DNA of 64,000 bases from Eutypella sp. D-1 (taxonomy: Eukaryota; Ascomycota; Sordariomycetes; Xylariales; Diatrypaceae): NCBI GenBank assembly GCA_023313575.1, contig JAJTTP010000011.1, positions 124,001-188,000 of the forward strand, given 5' to 3'. Numbering within the stretch: the first letter of the stretch is position 1; every line of letters starts with the position of its first letter. Both the position numbers and the translations under genes were made by a program. Below, one piece after another: positions 1 to 12,259 of this stretch. The notes beneath the pieces were generated by a model. It had not been told where the DNA came from and ran no database searches. It saw only the letters and a list, made by a program, of their open reading frames with translations.

Positions 1-569
1 TTTTATAACTCTAGTCAGACACTCAGGCAACAACCAACAATTGTGCAGATCCCATCCATAGATATATAATGTCTTTTATCATCTCTTTTCCCAGAAAGAC
101 GTGACAGACTCCTTTTTGTTATAGTAACAATGCCAGAGTCTGTCCACTTGCATGATTATTCCATACCTGTCGACGACATGGATAACCACCTAGGTACCTG
201 GTCACTTCTTAGACTCTTTCCCACATTCTCTCGTAATCGTCCCCCCGATAACCGAATAACTCATGCTGGTGGAGGCAAGGGCGACAGGCCTTTGGTCATT
301 CAATGTCAAGACAGCAAGAAGGAACCCCATCATTTCACACAGTGGGCAAACAAGCTCGCATTCAATTACAGGTTTTCACGCCTCTGCCTCAGGTACTCAC
401 GTCTTAAACGACATACCCAACTTTAATCCTTCACACATACCGACACTTCACTCGATTCTTTGATTTCTTCAAATATTCCTGTGATCTCAAAGCGTCTATC
501 CTCATCAACAACGCCACCACGCCAGTCTTTATACCTTCAAACGCGCCCTCTTTCAAAGCCCAAGTCAAA
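1..569. other. Upstream region of the SRR1-like gene
   Basis: No gene is supported here. Open frames at 130-426 and 263-463 overlap each other, show no recognisable domain and no splice logic. The last 150 bases before the start codon at 570 are rich in C and T, as fungal 5' leaders often are. The region is probably promoter and 5' UTR of the following gene. Confidence 0.5.
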
Positions 570-2010
570 ATGTCCGACCAGGCATTCAGCGCCCAATTGT
601 TTGAAATAGACAGAGTGGCTAACTCGCACACGGATATCGAGCTGTACTGCAGCCGTGTGCTGCTGGCCTACACCGAGGGCCTGGTGCTGTTCAGCAGGGA
701 GCGGCTTCAAAGCCTCAAGCTGCAGATCGCAGAGTACAAGCGGACCAGAGCTGCCGGTTTCGTTATCCACGTCAACGACCTGGAGGGCAACCACGCTGAC
801 TTACCCGTCCTCAGCGGCCACGTCTCATCCCCGGTGGATGGGAATTTTGATCTCGAACGCATGCTGTAAGTATTCTTGAAAACCCTGCCAAGCGAGATCC
901 ATAACCCCCACCCCATAACCACTTTTTCTTCCTTTTCCCTATCTTGCTGTTTTAGATCACACGCCCTTCACTTTGTTTAGACTCAAAAAGCGAGTAATTC
1001 TAACGGAATATCATAGTGGAGATCCCATCATCGAATATCAGCCCATCCAGGCGCTGATCAACTCCCCAAGCATCGGGAATGACCAGAGCCGCACTGCGCT
1101 GCCGCTGCGCATCAAGTACCGCAAGTTCATACGGAACATCGTAACCAAGCAGCCGGTACTTACAGTGCTGGCGGCACAGACACCTCTGAGTGTCGCCGAC
1201 CTGGGCCACGCGCTGGAGGCCCGGGGACGCGAGTTCCACGACAGCGGGCACTGGGACCACCTCATGCGGCTGTTCGAGCTAAAGCAGCACAGTCTGTCGT
1301 GCGTCGAGAAGATCGTTGCCTTCGCCTGCGGATCCATGGCCAAGGGCATCGGGACCGACCCCAGCCGCTCCCTGACACAGCACGTTCTCGTGCTGGCCCT
1401 GCGCGATCTCCTGGCCACGCTGAGATCGGAGCGGCGCCCGATACCCTGCTTCGTGCAGGACCCTACGTACACGGCCGAGGACCAGCAGCTGCTCGCGAGC
1501 CAGGCGGTCGCCGTGCACGAAGACCCGGACGGCTTCCTAGAAGTCGATGAAACGACCCTGGTTGTCTCTTTCAGTGCCAGTGCCCCCGTCAAGCAGATCA
1601 TCGCGGACCTTGTACGCCCGGCCGCCATGATCTGGGATAATCTGGGAGTGGAGAACATGTAAGCGTCTACCCACTCACGTTCACCTTTGCCTTCAGCCTC
1701 CCCCCTCCCCCCCTGCCTCACTCACTCCCTCCGCCCGATGGAGGAGCATGAGTCGCTTCGGATAAAGTTGGCTAACTGAGCGGTTTGACACAGAACTGAC
1801 CCGTGGTCTCCAAGAGTAGAGGCCATGGTCAGTACCGGGTACAATACATCGAGTCTCATGTGGCACCAGGACTACAACTACGCGACCCTGCTCCTGAGAA
1901 ACTCCAGAAACAGCGAGAAAGCCCAAGATGGCCGCGATCACCAGCGTGGTAACTCCGCCCCTGACCAGCACCATGGACGGGCCCCGGGAAGCTCTGCTAC
2001 TGCTGCCTAG
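570..2010 (+). CDS. SRR1-like domain protein
   Basis: The coding sequence joins three exons, 570-865, 981-1658 and 1794-2010, giving 396 residues. Both introns start GTAAG and end in AG (TTTAG, CACAG), and all phases match. A nearer acceptor at 955 is excluded because it leads to an in-frame stop. Residues about 205-320 resemble the SRR1-like domain named after the plant SENSITIVITY TO RED LIGHT REDUCED 1 protein: the core has VEKIVAFACGSMA, then FVQDPTYTAEDQQLL, then a strand-turn ending in RPAAMIWDN. In plants SRR1 affects the clock and phytochrome signalling; the role of fungal members is not established. The third exon encodes a poorly conserved, polar tail with a WHQDYNYATLLLRNSRNSEK segment, so its exact end is less certain than the first two exons. 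It stands alone on the plus strand, tail-to-tail with the next gene. Confidence 0.72.
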
Positions 2011-3335
2011 CCCTAGGACTGTGTCCGATGATTTGACGCAGGGATCGACTGCCGTGCGGGCTGGGGGTGGAGGCAAGATCGTTTTTTTAAAGGGCTAGGA
2101 GCATGTGTCTAGGAGGAACACATGACGAGACAAGACGAGAGCCGGGAGACATATGGGTTACACGAAGCATGAGACATGAAAAATGAGAAATGAGAAACGA
2201 GAAATGGCATATGATAGACAGCCACGGTAGCCGGCTACCTAGGTAGGTAACTAGAAAAAGGAGAGAGTCTACAAAAACAAGAAAAAAGGAACCCAGGATT
2301 TCTCAATTCATCTGAACTTCTAGAGCTTGACTGACCCAAATGAATCAAACCAAAACCATCCGTGCGAACCCTCTCAAACACTATAGCCAGGCTGTCTGGC
2401 TCGCCCGCCTAACTTGCGAATTTAGAGCAAGAGTTGTGTTACCATGTGATGTGAATGGCAAAAAAGACCAGTCCGTACGTAGGCAATTCGAAAACACCGG
2501 TGGACCACGAGGCAAGCGCAACCAAGACCGACCAAGTTCAGCCCGCTCGGGTTCTCATCTTCCTATGCTACAAGTCTTTTTTGCTCTTTCCCTTTCGAAG
2601 AAAAGAAAAAAAAGTGACCGGATTTCTGGAGTAACACGAGAGCAGTAGACCTCACCTAGGCGAATTCCTGTCCTATGCTGCGAGGTATTACAATTGTAGT
2701 TCACAGATCATCCGCTCAACATGGTACAACTTAGAAGCTAGACTTGACATAGTGTATGACAATACTTATATTCTCTAATGATGTAGGGAATTTATGTATT
2801 AAAATCGAGACGGATTGGTTTTTCGTTATCACTCGTTCGTTAGCATTACTATAAAACAGGCGTTTCCCCCATTCACGCATGCATCCAAACCCAGTTCATC
2901 CATCATCTGCTCCGTAACTCAGCAATATAAACAACAGAACGCAAAAGTAATGCGACGACCCCCTCAGGGTGATCTTTTCTCCATGCAAGACCGGACCTGC
3001 TATTTTTTCAAACCCCATGGTGATTTCGTCTGATCTATAACAGCCGGAGAACAGGAGCGCCAATGTCTTTTTTTTCTAGTTGCCATCGTCATCATCATCT
3101 ATGCGGAGATGCCAACCGCAAAAACGCCGTCCTGCTCTCGTGATATCAACGCAACTCGAAAACCGAATCCGGAAAGGGGGTGTGAGAAGAGATTGGCCGT
3201 GCCAGACAGATAAATCGTGTGGCAGGAAGTATTACACAAGGTCGTAAGAAAAGGAGACCCCTCTCAAAAAACAATAAAGCCAGATATGCATGCGAATGAG
3301 CTGAACGCCGAAATGTCGCAGTATCGAGATTTGAA
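2011..3335. other. Intergenic, convergent 3' flanks
   Basis: This spacer separates two convergent genes. It holds one exact copy of the TACCTAGGTA palindrome at 2236-2245 and a purine-rich stretch around 2100-2300 with repeated GAGAAATGAGAAA-like words. The open frame at 2340-2648 has no family resemblance and is rejected as coding. Confidence 0.5.
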
Positions 3336-4953
3336 TCACATAATAATGGCGGGCACGTCAACGTTCGCCTTGATGCTCTTGTGGGGGAGCACGCTGCCAC
3401 CGTTCACGTAGATTTCGTCGCCAATCGTGACGTCGTCACCCAAAACGGTTACGTTCTCCAGACGAGCCCACTTGCCGACGCTGCTGTTCCAGCCAACAAT
3501 GGTGCTCTTGATCCAGGCATGGTCCTTGACCTTGGAGCCTGGGAGTAAGGTGCACCGCTGTAACCGCACACCGTCGCCGATGACGCATCCCTTGCCGATA
3601 ACGACGTTAGGGCCAATACGGCAGTTCTTGCCAATCTTGGCGGTCTCGTCAACCATGACATTGCCGCCGTGGACAAAGCTCTCGGAAGGCGAGCAGAGAA
3701 GCTCGGGGCTCTTCTTAGCAAGGGATGAGAGGTACAGGCAAGTACCAGTCAAGAAATCCTTGGGCTGGCCAACATCCATCCAGAAACCCTCCAGGTCGAA
3801 GGAGTGCAGCTGACCGTCGCGAACAATAGCGGGGAAGGTCTCCTGCTCGATCGAAGTAGGGCGGTTCTTCTCGATGCGGTTCAGAACCGAGGTGTTTAGC
3901 ATATAGATACCGGCATTGATGCGGTTTCCAACGAACTCGACGGGCTTCTCGACGAAGCGGTCAATGCGGGAGGGGTGATTCGGCTTGTGGACGATAACAC
4001 CGTACTTGGAGGGCTCCTCGACCTTGGTCACACAGATAGTGCCCTCATCGCCGTGCGCCTTGTGGAACTCAACGAGCTTCTGGAAGGGGAACTCGCAAGT
4101 GACATCAGAGTTCAGGACGAGGAATGGCTCGTCGTTCTTGGTAAGGACCTCCTCGGCGAGCTTGAGGGGGCCGGCAGTTCCGAGAGGTTCGGGCTCGAGG
4201 GAGAAGTGGATCTTGACACCGAGCTTCTCTTCGTACTATACATGAAAGAAAGGTAGGGAATGTTAGCAGGTATCGATCGAATGTATGAAGGACTCGAGGT
4301 CCATTATGAGACTTTTGTTTGAAACTAACCTCCTTCAGAACACTTTCCATGATCTCTGGCCTGTAGTTCACGGCGAGGACGACATCGGTGACACCAACAG
4401 CTGCCAGAGCCTCAATCTGGTGCATGATCATAGGCTTGTTCGCGAACTCCACAAGGGGCTTGGGCATGGTCAGGGTCTACATATTGTTGTTAGCGTATTT
4501 CTTTTGATCGATCGATCGAGGATCGTGAATGGAGGCGAGGACAAGGGGGAAAGGTGCGCAGGCTGGCCCAGGTCTAGATGGGGAATACAAGGAACACGGG
4601 GAACACTGGGTGGGTTGAATGCAAGTATGGGTGCCAGTATAGATGCAAGTGTGAATGCAGGTATGAGTGCAGGTATGAATGCAGGTAACACGTACGAGAG
4701 GACGCAGGCGGGTGCCAAAGCCGCCGACGAGAATGAGAGCTGTTTAACACGATTGTTAGCCTATTGCGTCTAAAGTGTCTCCCCTACTAACTGCCATTGA
4801 ACTGCCATTGGACTGCCATTCACACCACCTCGTCAAAGCCATGGAAATGTTGGTGGCCGTAATGAATGGGTGACCAGCCAATTGAGCATCGGAAAAGCGG
4901 TGACGCTTATGCAGTATCATGGTATTGGGGTATGATCGTGACTTACCCTTCAT
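3336..4953 (-). CDS. mpg1: Mannose-1-phosphate guanylyltransferase (GDP-mannose pyrophosphorylase)
   Basis: This enzyme makes GDP-mannose from mannose-1-phosphate and GTP in the cytosol, supplying N- and O-glycosylation, GPI anchors and wall mannan. Four exons on the minus strand, 4947-4953, 4696-4739, 4330-4476 and 3336-4235, give 365 residues, the usual family length. The first exon is only 7 nt (ATGAAGG) and is followed by a GTAAGT donor; the join restores the family start [17 protein letters not shown]. The nucleotidyltransferase domain (about 1-235) has the [15 protein letters not shown] signature, [12 protein letters not shown] and FVEKP. The C-terminal third is a left-handed beta helix of hexapeptide repeats ([28 protein letters not shown]) ending in NVDVPAIIM. 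The L to M change in TLTMPKPL is a minor oddity. Intron 2 carries a 12-nt tandem repeat. Confidence 0.96.
4618..4687. repeat. 12-nt minisatellite in mpg1 intron 2
   Basis: About six degenerate copies of a 12-nt unit of the form GAATGCAGGTAT lie inside the second intron of the GDP-mannose pyrophosphorylase gene. The last copy ends next to the splice donor (read on the minus strand, GTACGT at 4695-4690). Confidence 0.8.
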
Positions 4954-5879
4954 TATGAATAGTGGTAGAGAAAACGGTCCGTCTGCCGTGTATAGCGAGT
5001 GTGGTAATTTAGTCTACCTCAAGAAGCTGGGAGTAGACTATATTTTGCGATTATAATATTGAGTATACTGAGTATACTGAAGCGAAGGAAGCGATTGGGT
5101 TTCCAAGATAAACCGAGGGAAAGCGGTTTAGCAATGACGGTATTAGGGGTAGTGATAGTAGTAAGTAGGTTTTAGTTAAGGAGGTTGATTAGACGGGAAG
5201 TGGACAGGTGGTAGTGTCTTATCGTACGATACGATGTGATCCGTTGCGTTTCACGATGTTCAAGATATATAACGATGGATATATCTAATATATCTAACGC
5301 GTACAACCTGATGTCGTTCTAGACCTATAATATGCGTCGTATATATTAAGAGTGTTTTAAAACACACAAGGACAATTAACGACTGGAATTATTATAGAAG
5401 AAAAGGACAGTGTGGTACTGTGACAGTGTGTGGTGGTGGTGGTTGTAGAAGAAGTGTTAAAGTAAAGTAATATCTGAGTTTGGTGGTAGTGGTCCAAAGT
5501 CTGGTAAGGGAGGAGGAGACAGGAAGGACAGTTTGGAGTTTTTTTACTTTTGATGGCCCCAAGGTGGTTTGACTTGTTTTAGAGTGACTTTAGTACTCAC
5601 TCTAGTCGACTGCTAATAAAATTGCCAAAATTTACGAGGGTGCTGGTGCTGGTAGGCTTGGTAGGGTAGATTGGTAGGGTAGATCAATAGGTACGATGCT
5701 TTAAGGTAGGTAGGGTAGCTGGGCTTGATGGGCTGCAAGATGGGTAGGTCCAACGGGTACACGAAGTTTAAGTATACCTACTAGTCTAAGTAACCTAGAG
5801 CTCATGCTAACCTAAGAAGGAGCATTTTAAGGTATATCTGTAGATGCGCTCCTTCTTCCATGCAGTAGTGTACGTCTCT

Positions 5880-5905
5880 CCATCCATCCATCATCCATCC
5901 ATCAT
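5880..5905. repeat. CCAT microsatellite
   Basis: Tandem CCAT units, interrupted once by CATC, directly visible. Nothing coding overlaps it. Confidence 0.85.
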
Positions 5906-6634
5906 GTATCTAAGCTTATTTATCCCACCTGCTGCCTTCCACTGCCACTTAACTACTGTCCTTGTGCATATAAACGTGCATATATGTAGATGTATATATG
6001 CCACATTGCCAACCTGCCAGTCTGCCTAATTCAATACTTAATTCAATACAATAGGTACCATACGTCTTAGGTTGCTTTGTCAGGCCAGTCCCTTTAATCC
6101 CATACAAGCCACCTGGGCATGTTCTAGGAGTCGGGAATTCAGACCTTGAAGAAGATCCCGAGATTATCATCGTTAATTAAATGCTTGTCACCTTGTCACC
6201 CCGTTCCACCCCACCCTTGGAATTATTCGAGTTTTTTTCCCTATGTATCGTGTATCCCTCCCTGCAAACACAACTGATTGGTTGGCTAGCATCCCCCAGG
6301 TACCTAGGTACCTACCCTGCAGGACAACCAGCCTTGGCTACTAAGGAGCCCTTACCGAATTAGGAAATCGGGAATCTGGTTTAGAAAAAAAGAAAAAAAA
6401 GGGGGAAGAATAAGAAGAAGACGAAGAACATTTTTTAGCCAATCAAATCCCTAACCGTACCACGCGGTGTTCAGGTTCTGGTAGATTTTTACGAAACACT
6501 ACCTAGGTACAAGCTGACAAGTACCTAGCCTACCTAGGGGTTTCTTCCTTATGCGAAACAAAGTGGAAAAAAACATTATGGGCAAACAAACAAACGGGTG
6601 CCTCCCAAGATTATTCTGTATAACTGCATGCATG

Positions 6635-6656
6635 CAGGCAGGCAGGCAGGCAGGCA
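6635..6656. repeat. CAGG microsatellite
   Basis: Five and a half perfect CAGG units; a looser AGGC/CAGG pattern continues near 6700-6725. Confidence 0.9.
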
Positions 6657-6755
6657 TCGTGACTGCATATGGCCTCTTTTCAATTTGGCTCACCGCAAGC
6701 AAGCAGGCAGACAGGTAGGAATGCAGGCAGGAAAGCACATCAGTTGATCTGCTCC

Positions 6756-6779
6756 GCCTTGCCTTGCCTTGCCTTGCCT
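6756..6779. repeat. GCCTT pentanucleotide repeat
   Basis: Nearly five tandem GCCTT units, ending in a GCCTC variant. Confidence 0.9.
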
Positions 6780-6860
6780 CGCCGCCAGCAGATCCCCGTG
6801 TGGGGGAGAAAGGCCGGAGACACTCTACGATGTGAAAAATGGACAGTTTGGATCGTGAAC

Positions 6861-6880
6861 ACGATACGATACGATACGAT
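6861..6880. repeat. ACGAT pentanucleotide repeat
   Basis: Four perfect tandem ACGAT units. Confidence 0.9.
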
Positions 6881-7814
6881 GGATGATGTCCTTTGAGGCC
6901 AAACCGCCACCGCGGATCTGCTTCCTGCGGTCTCGTTACCCGTGTTTCTCAGAGGTCAGCTGCCGCTGCCATGACCCATGCAAGTAATCCAGATCGGGCG
7001 CCCCGTACGACCCGACGACGAGAAGGTTTATCTTGGTATCAACAAAAAGCAAGGCATCAAATGGAATCAAGGCCGGAGGCCGAACTACACATGCCATACA
7101 TACTAAGTAGTACATAAGGGGAGACAGGCCGGGGGGGGGTTGTGGACTCGGTGAATCCCACAAGTCGCCGCATCAGCTCCCGGCGCTAAGCACTAAAACG
7201 CTTCTCAAGTGCCCTCCCGCCCAGGGATGGCCTCCTCGTATTCGACTGCCTGCGACGCGTCCCTCATCCCCCCCGTGACTAAAAGCATGATGATGCTAAA
7301 TGCATATAGTATATTCATGGATGCGATTCGCAATTCGCATTGTCCTTACCAACTTGCATAGTACACCTACCCAACTACATGCCTAATGCCTACCATATAC
7401 ATATCTACCTAGAACAACAAGGCAACTATTTGTAGGTAGTATCGTGATGCTGATCCCGACCCATTGAACATGACAGGACTAGCCCTAACGGTAACGGCCG
7501 GAATCGCCCGAACTTTACCCACTTGCCACACCCATCCGATCTTACACGTCCCAAGTCGCAAATCACCAGGTTTCTTTTTTAGGATATGAGCAACCCGGAA
7601 AAGCCCGATATACCATCACAGGATGTACCCGTCCGTTTCCGCCCCTAAGCGAGCTGAAAAGGGAAAAGAAATTTAACCCTTTTCAGCCGTGAGACCGGCA
7701 ATGTCCATCGAGTGATCGACAGCTGACAGGACCGCTGGTTCGTTTGTTATTCACGACTTTCACACGGAATACACCTTGGGCATCAACGATTCAGTCTAAA
7801 TCCGACTACCAGGC

Positions 7815-7844
7815 TATCCTTATCCTTATCCTTATCCTTATCCT
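7815..7844. repeat. TATCCT hexanucleotide repeat
   Basis: Five perfect tandem TATCCT units. The unit is not the TTAGGG telomere repeat. Confidence 0.9.
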
Positions 7845-10800
7845 CGAACTCCTTAGGTATGACGTCCTCCCCTGTCTAGGTAGCTGCTGTCCCTGATCAA
7901 GCACAGCCCTGAAGATGTTGAAGTGTTCAACAACCGTATCTAGTTCGGTGTACCTGCCAATGAGATGTGCTCCGTTCTTACTAGTCGGGGACTTCTTGCT
8001 TACTTAAACACCCATTAGACGCGACGCCGCTCAATGTCGTAATGTATCGTAGATAAAATAAGACAGATAGTGAGCATGTGAGAGTAGAGATGTCGGTGAA
8101 GGACGGGGTTCCGACGTGGTGATGCGGCAGATGCCCTTCGGTATAGTCACAGCCTCGTGGGCCCCATCTATAGCTGGAGAGGCGTAGAGGAAGTAAACCG
8201 GTAGACCGACCTGATGTTGACGATAGGCTGACTACTACCTACATGTATACATGGTAGACGGTGAGATACATCTTGACCTCTGCTAGCCAGGAGGAAAGGA
8301 AGAGCGAAGGAAAGAAACACGGCCTCGTGGACTAGGGTTGGGACATCCATGCAGTATGCCCCGAGCCTCATTGCACTCCACACAAGCAAATCCTCTCCTT
8401 CGGTGTTCGGAGGAAGAAGGCAGGCTCGGAGCCTCAACGCGCCCCCGTCCCCATCCCAGCCCTAAATTCGAAACTGCCAGTTCGTCGACCGAATTGTCTC
8501 AGGTTAGGTGGGTAACATGTCAGCTTGGATACCAGGCAAACTTATGCGGTTCGCGGCTCGCGAGTTCCTCTGGGGTTTTCTGCGCTTCGCTCCGAGTATC
8601 TTGGCAGCGTCTAGCTATATTCCCTCCCTATGTTCTCAACTCGCCTCTAATCCTAAGGGCCCTCCAACGACCTCACATTAGCTGCCAAAAAAAACTAATA
8701 GATTAGTATGGACGCCCCCGGAGACCCGCCTCGGGCGCAGGCGCCGTTGTTACGTTTAAGGACTGTTCGCGGTTTATCTGGCCTACAGTGCTGGCGTAGA
8801 TGCTGCAGATGCTAAGGAGGCCCGGTAGGGGGTCGAGGAAAGAGGATTGCGCGTGAGTGCGCCGACGCTGCTGGTGACGACGCCCATGTCATAACCGAAG
8901 CGTTCGTCTCGAGCTCTCCTAGACCGCCCCTGCCCTTCTCCCACCCAGCCGAGAAGAGAGACGTCCATGCCAACGTAGTGCCTGCTGGAGCTTCATGAAC
9001 GTACCCTGAGCACCACGTTTTAAGATTCCTAGGAGAGAATATGTGCTTGACTGAGCCGGGGGTGGGGGGGGGAGGGTAGTTCCATAGTCGGCAGCGCCTC
9101 CGAGTTCTCCTCACCCTGTCTCTTTTCCCTTCCCACACCCGAGCAGCGCATTCTTCGGAAACTCGCGGCGGAGACTGATATCCAACTCGACTCATGCCCT
9201 GGCCTCCCTCTCGTCTCATCTCGTATCTATCTCCTGCTCCCCCACCCCAAGCTGCCCGTCCACAGTCCCCTCCCTATATTGAAGTCACGCGTCAACACCA
9301 TATCGCAGGGTAGTCTTAATAGGGGCGCGCGTGGTTATCAGTAACCATCTCCCGTAGTCGAGATGAGTTATGTTCGACATAGCTTGTTCACCTGACAACC
9401 CCCCCCCCCGCGCGGGCCTTGGAACGCCTTGTCAATCGACCATTCGTGTGTTGGTTGCAGTGCGTATGCCGATAAAAAGAGTGCCGGTGTCACGGGTTTG
9501 GACAGAATGGGAACGTGGAAGTAGAAGAAAGTCGTGAAAGACTCCAATGCAAGAGCACGACCTGCCTAGTCGGGCGCGCTGGGTTCTGGAGACCAGGCTA
9601 TGTAACCTACATATCTATAGCCCAGAATCCATGACGTAGGGCCACCCTGTGAGACAAGATATAGCGCAGACCTTTGTCATAACGTCTGGGCCGCGTAGAC
9701 AATGCTGGTTTTCTAGAAAGGAAAGGAAATAAGAAGAAGAGGGGGAACGCCTTGTCCCGCTTGTTGATGCCGCTGCTTCGGCGACCACCCGAGCCCGCGG
9801 TATTCAGCCACGTTGCTTCAAATAGAAAGAAGGTTCTCACTTAGTAGAACGAGACGAGAGGGTAGGCCGCTCAGCTGCGTATATCGCCACCTATGCATGT
9901 CTGTTTACTATGTAGAAGTTGGAGTGCACAGAGAGCGAAACGACCGCCCGCCTGGGCAGGAGGCGGATGGATAGATACTTTGGTTCTATAGTGAATGGAC
10001 ACTACTCCATTCTCTCTACCCCTCTCTATATACACTACACACCCCGGATTCAGCGCTGCAGCCGTGTAATTCCGAAGCCGTGGGGGCATGTAACTGTAAT
10101 CTGCACAAGATGGGTGGTATCCAACGTAGATAGGCGAGCACGGAATCCAACCTGGTGGTTCTGAACAAGGCCCCCTTCCCTTCCCCCTTCCCTCCCGCGC
10201 GACTGTTCAGGTTCCGGCAACGCGGCGCAGCAGGCGGACACAGCGCAGCGTAGCGCGGGATCTCGGCGGGGCACGTGTTTTGCCTGTACGTGCATCTCGA
10301 TCTGCAACCATTTTGATGATGACGGCCCGCCAACTGCACGACATCACCGGGAGTTTAGTGGTGGGGGGGCTGATCGCTGCCAGCGGCGGTCAGCACCTTA
10401 TTTTGATGCTCCCGATCCTTCGACGTGCATGAGAAGGGGTCGCTCTATGTATGTATTTTTTTTTAAGGTTGGGACATTGGCTGTGCTTAATACTTCACAC
10501 ACGCCACACTCCTCGGACATCTCGAGGAATCTCGGGTTTGGGTAGGGTTTCTTCATATGAAACGCTTGACCTTCCACACAGATAAAGACAGATAAAGTAC
10601 GGTTGCCTCGACGCTACTGTGCGCAACCCGACGGCTCGGAACCAACGTGGGAAACGTTGGAGCAACAGCAACCCCCAGCCCTCGTTGGAGGGTGTGGTGG
10701 AATGAGTATGGTGTGGTGGTGGACAGACAGGGTGGGTACATACTTCGCAAGGTATATACGCATATATTCTATACAAGAAATTGGCGGGTGGGTGAGAAAA

Positions 10801-12203
10801 CACCGGTGGTGAGGGGCTGAAGGGGGAGGGGGGTGGCATGCCGAGACACCTTTCTACAATTGATCGTGATCTCGGGATGACCCGTCTTATTTCGCATTCC
10901 TATCCACTCGCAACCCCTGCATGGGGATGAATTGATGGATGGATGGGTGGGTAGTGTAGGTGTCGTCACAGACAAGTACCCATATATAACAGAGATAATA
11001 ATGACCTCGACCGACAAGATAATGTCTCCGAGAATTATTAGCGTTTATAGCGACGTGTCTCGGTAGTTATTCGCTAATAAACTTAGTAAACGTGTTTATA
11101 CTCCCGCAGGGATTCCTTTGAAATGAAATATTTTAGAATATCATTGATAAAGGTTTCTAATACTCGAGATAATCTACGTGGCCGCTGTCGAAGCTCCTTC
11201 GTGTACATTGGTTCTCATAACGACTACTAGGTCACTTACCTATCTACCCATGCACAGACCAACGGTATAAGAAGAAGACTTTTTATTCGCCTCGGGGAGG
11301 GCAAAAAATGGGAAAGAAAGGAAAATAAGTCGACCTCTGCACATCATCAAATGTACTGTGCTGTGCTGCTCGTCTTGGCTAGGCTAGGAGACTGCCCACC
11401 GCCACGAGTGTCCCGCTCTCGGCAGACGGCCTCTCAGTGTCCTTGTGAAATAGCGACTGAGGGCATTTCCGTCCGATGTTTCGTCGTTCCCGTTCTCGAG
11501 GACCCCCTTGTGCATATGTGCAGGCGTGTGACGGTTACAGCCGTGTGGAGGGAAGAAGGGAAACGAGCCTAGTGTTTCCGATGGCCATACTTAGAGCCAC
11601 GTGATAGTTGCATCGACTACCTACTAACCGGGTGAGTACAATCGGCTATCTGTCTACATAGGCCTACCCACAACGGATTTGTGACAGGGTAGGCAGCTAT
11701 ATCTGGTTCTATAAGGGGGGAGGGGGTGATACTAAGAGACAGGGGGATTTTTGGCTGGGTAGGGTGCGGTGCGCACGTGTCACAAGTTCCATTTCCAAAG
11801 AGAGAAGAATACAGCATGTCAGAAAAGCAGGCTACCGGGCTCATCTACCACGTGAGTAACCGACTAAACTGATAATGGCCTGAGTACCTCATATCGATTA
11901 TGTACAACATCCTGCACATAGTGTAGATCTCCCGCTCCCGAGACGGGGGTTGCGGACCGGGGGGGAAGGGTAAGCCCACGTAGTACCTGGTCTAGTTACG
12001 TTATAGGTAGGAGTGACCGGGGGATGAGATCTGTTGATCGATCGGTACTGCAGTCACGTAGATAACGTCTTGAAACGAGTTAGTCGGGATAAATAGGCTT
12101 AGGTAACGCAGCCTATACGCATACAAAAAGGGGTGATTTCCGGTTTCAGCAAGTAAAAGATGCGGTGCCCGGGTCCAGTGGACAGAGGGCCTCGGATGAT
12201 CGT

Positions 12204-12259
12204 GTTGGTGGTGTGTGTGGGTGGGCGTCCCACGGGTGTGGCACCCACACACCACAACC
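12204..12259. repeat. Imperfect inverted repeat
   Basis: A GT-rich left arm (from 12204) pairs with a CA-rich right arm (to 12259) over about 18 bp, with 1- and 2-nt bulges. An inner perfect 5-bp hairpin, GTGGG-CGT-CCCAC, lies at 12221-12233. No gene is near. Confidence 0.7.

Noticed and set aside
130..426. 98-codon frame at the left edge
   Set aside because: No motif; probably chance in the promoter region of the SRR1-like gene.
4285..4773. Plus-strand open frame across mpg1 introns and exons
   Set aside because: Spans minisatellite and antisense coding sequence; product is a repeat of Ala/Ser/Met/Asn without a family.
6600..7850. Regular short repeats as a possible CRISPR array
   Set aside because: Units are 4-6 nt tandem microsatellites without spacers, and the genome is eukaryotic.
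8812..9219. 135-codon frame in the large gene-free stretch
   Set aside because: Random composition rich in Arg, Pro and Gly; frames on the same bases in other phases are equally open.
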